This document shows positions 62,664-64,000 of a stretch of 64,000 nt of DNA, piece after piece (positions within the stretch are counted from its first letter, which is position 1; each line of letters opens with the position of its first letter). Both the position numbers and the translations under genes were made by a program. The notes beneath the pieces are model-generated. The model was not told the DNA's origin. It saw nothing but the letters and a program-made list of their open reading frames with translations, and did not search any database. The stretch comes from Bradyrhizobium sp. Arg816 (GTDB lineage: Bacteria; Pseudomonadota; Alphaproteobacteria; Rhizobiales; Xanthobacteraceae), in NCBI RefSeq assembly GCF_029989365.1, contig NZ_JAPRAQ010000003.1, positions 62,001 to 126,000 of the forward strand. The letters are read 5' to 3'.

Positions 62664-64000
62664 CTAAGGACCAGACGCGGTATCTCGGCCCGCTACTCTC
62701 TCCAAGCCCCGCACGTCGTTGTCCTCCCAGTCCTCCCATTCCACGTTGTTGGTTTCGAGATAACGGGCGACGGCTACGCCGATTGTCGGGAAGAAGTAAT
62801 GCTCTCCAAGCTGCGCGAAGAGGCCAAATCTTTTCAGCTTGTCCTTCACGGGATCTTTGAGTTCGGCAAAACAAAACTCTATGCCTTGCGCGTGCAACGA
62901 TCGGTCCAGTTCGGCAACCACGTCGCAGGCGGTGACGTCTACGCTCGTGACCGGCTCCGCGGCAACAACTAGCCAACGCACGGGTGTTGGCGATGTCGCT
63001 ACGGCTTCCAGGACGCGTTCCCTGAAGAATTCGGCGTTGGCAAAAAACAGAGGTGCATCCCAGCGAAACAGGACCAGCCCGGGGACCCGGCGCGCATCCG
63101 GATATCGTGTGATGTCGTGATAGCCTTTGACGCCGTAGGCGCGCCCCAATACGGCGGAGTGTGGGCGCCAACCGTCCCACAGGAACTCGATGATAGCGAT
63201 TGCGATCGCAAGACCAATTCCTGGAATGACTCCGAGCACTGCTACACCGACAAAGCAGACGATCGCCAGCCAGAATTCCCACCGTTGAATGCGATAGATT
63301 CGTTTGAGATCGGCAACTTCAATCAAGCCAATCGCCGATGCGATGACGACGGCGGCCAATGCGGCGGTGGGTAGATGTTGGAGCAGGCTCGGCGCGACCA
63401 GGAGGAGCAACGCGATGGCAAGCGCGCCTACGACGCTGGTGAGTTGAGTGCGGGCACCGGCGGCTTCCGCAACGGGTGTCCGTGAACTACTGCTGCTGAT
63501 CGGGAAGCCCTGGAAAAATCCCGTCGCCAGATTGGCGGCACCGAGCCCGACCATCTCTTGGTTGGGATCGACCCGAGACCCCAATCGTGCAGCGTAGGCA
63601 CGTGAAAGTACGCTCGTATCGGCAAACGAAACCATCGCTACTGCACAACCGCCGATCAGCACCGGGACGAGGTCGCTGGAGGTGATCCATGGGACAACGA
63701 AACCCGGCAGGCCCTGGGGAAGGGGGCCCAGCACCTTGACGCCGTATTGCGTCCCGAGATCAAGTACCCCGACGACGAGCGTAGCCCCAACGACCGCGAT
63801 CAGAAGCCCCGGTACCCGCTTGTTGTTCCTGAGAAGCAGGATCACGATCAACGTGGCGAGGCCAATCGCGAACGCGACCCAGTTTATCTGCCCCCCAAGG
63901 ATCGCGCTGACAATCGCCCACAGGCTTCGCAGTGGCCCCTCGCTCTCGATGGAAAAGCCGAAGAGCTTAGGCAGCTGGCTGATCAATACGGTCAGGGCAA
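62664..64000 (-). CDS. SulP-family inorganic anion transporter with STAS domain (partial)
   Basis: Sulfate/bicarbonate-type anion transporter, incomplete: the N-terminal part lies beyond the right edge, and the reading frame is open through position 64000. Visible are the later membrane helices (WVAFAIGLATLIVILLLRNN; DLVPVLIGGCAVAMVSFADT), the family block EMVGLGAANLATGFFQGFPI then SSSSSRTPVAEAAGA, and a cytoplasmic STAS domain (about the last 140 residues: DAPLFFANAEFFRERVLEAV; VTSVDVTACDVVAELDRSLH). The transported anion cannot be told; sulfate or bicarbonate are usual. Confidence 0.92.
   Translation of the reverse strand, partial: ALTVLISQLPKLFGFSIESEGPLRSLWAIVSAILGGQINWVAFAIGLATLIVILLLRNNKRVPGLLIAVVGATLVVGVLDLGTQYGVKVLGPLPQGLPGFVVPWITSSDLVPVLIGGCAVAMVSFADTSVLSRAYAARLGSRVDPNQEMVGLGAANLATGFFQGFPISSSSSRTPVAEAAGARTQLTSVVGALAIALLLLVAPSLLQHLPTAALAAVVIASAIGLIEVADLKRIYRIQRWEFWLAIVCFVGVAVLGVIPGIGLAIAIAIIEFLWDGWRPHSAVLGRAYGVKGYHDITRYPDARRVPGLVLFRWDAPLFFANAEFFRERVLEAVATSPTPVRWLVVAAEPVTSVDVTACDVVAELDRSLHAQGIEFCFAELKDPVKDKLKRFGLFAQLGEHYFFPTIGVAVARYLETNNVEWEDWEDNDVRGLERVAGRDTASGP

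Overview
The window is high-GC alphaproteobacterial DNA. Gene content, operon style and several families of GC-rich intergenic dyads point to a Bradyrhizobium-like member of the Nitrobacteraceae (inference; no rRNA or tRNA gene is present to confirm it). It reads as chromosomal and is dominated by catabolism, transport and nutrient scavenging. Around 61.4-62.7 kb there is a patch of small hypothetical genes and a gene relic.

Layout. 0-4.5 kb: a partial luciferase-like oxidoreductase, a LysR regulator with a divergent styrene/indole-type two-component monooxygenase, then an Rrf2 regulator with a methyltransferase. 4.5-9 kb: a broken Phd/YefM antitoxin, a small ABM-fold protein, YgiQ, a DMT exporter and a 54-aa coiled-coil protein. 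9-12.2 kb: an FAD-linked 2-hydroxyacid dehydrogenase and its FadR-type regulator, divergent from a DHDPS-family aldolase. 12.4-16 kb: a TonB-dependent siderophore receptor with a PepSY membrane protein. 16-23 kb: a triple rhodanese protein, SerA, a patatin, a GntP permease and a tannase-family esterase. 23-28 kb: an HlyD/DHA2 efflux pair with a divergent TetR, then a MarR gene with a crotonase. 28-33.8 kb: a chemoreceptor, a second DHDPS-family enzyme, and a selenium-binding-protein-type methanethiol oxidase with a membrane partner.

33.8-48.1 kb is a full carbon-phosphorus lyase locus. One minus-strand operon carries a hexapeptide acyltransferase, a second PhnM and a 2H-phosphoesterase-fold protein. 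Divergent from it is phnCDE1E2, then phnF, then phnGHIJKLMN with a split-barrel flavoprotein. Three PhoB-type boxes and a 28-bp dyad at phnF/phnG tie the locus to phosphate starvation plus PhnF control. PhnO and PhnP are absent.

48.2-52.7 kb is sulfur-oriented: a solute-binding protein for sulfonates without its own permease, a 73-aa protein, and O-acetylhomoserine sulfhydrylase. Upstream of the first two lies a 20-codon leader ending in four Cys codons and a stop, the best candidate here for an undescribed regulatory device. 52.8-60 kb is an IclR-controlled catabolic operon (TctC binding protein, flavin reductase-like, FAH, hydratase, RidA, amidohydrolase) followed by a second tannase-family esterase. 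The right end carries a flavin-dependent oxidoreductase, small hypothetical genes, an SRAP relic and a partial SulP transporter.
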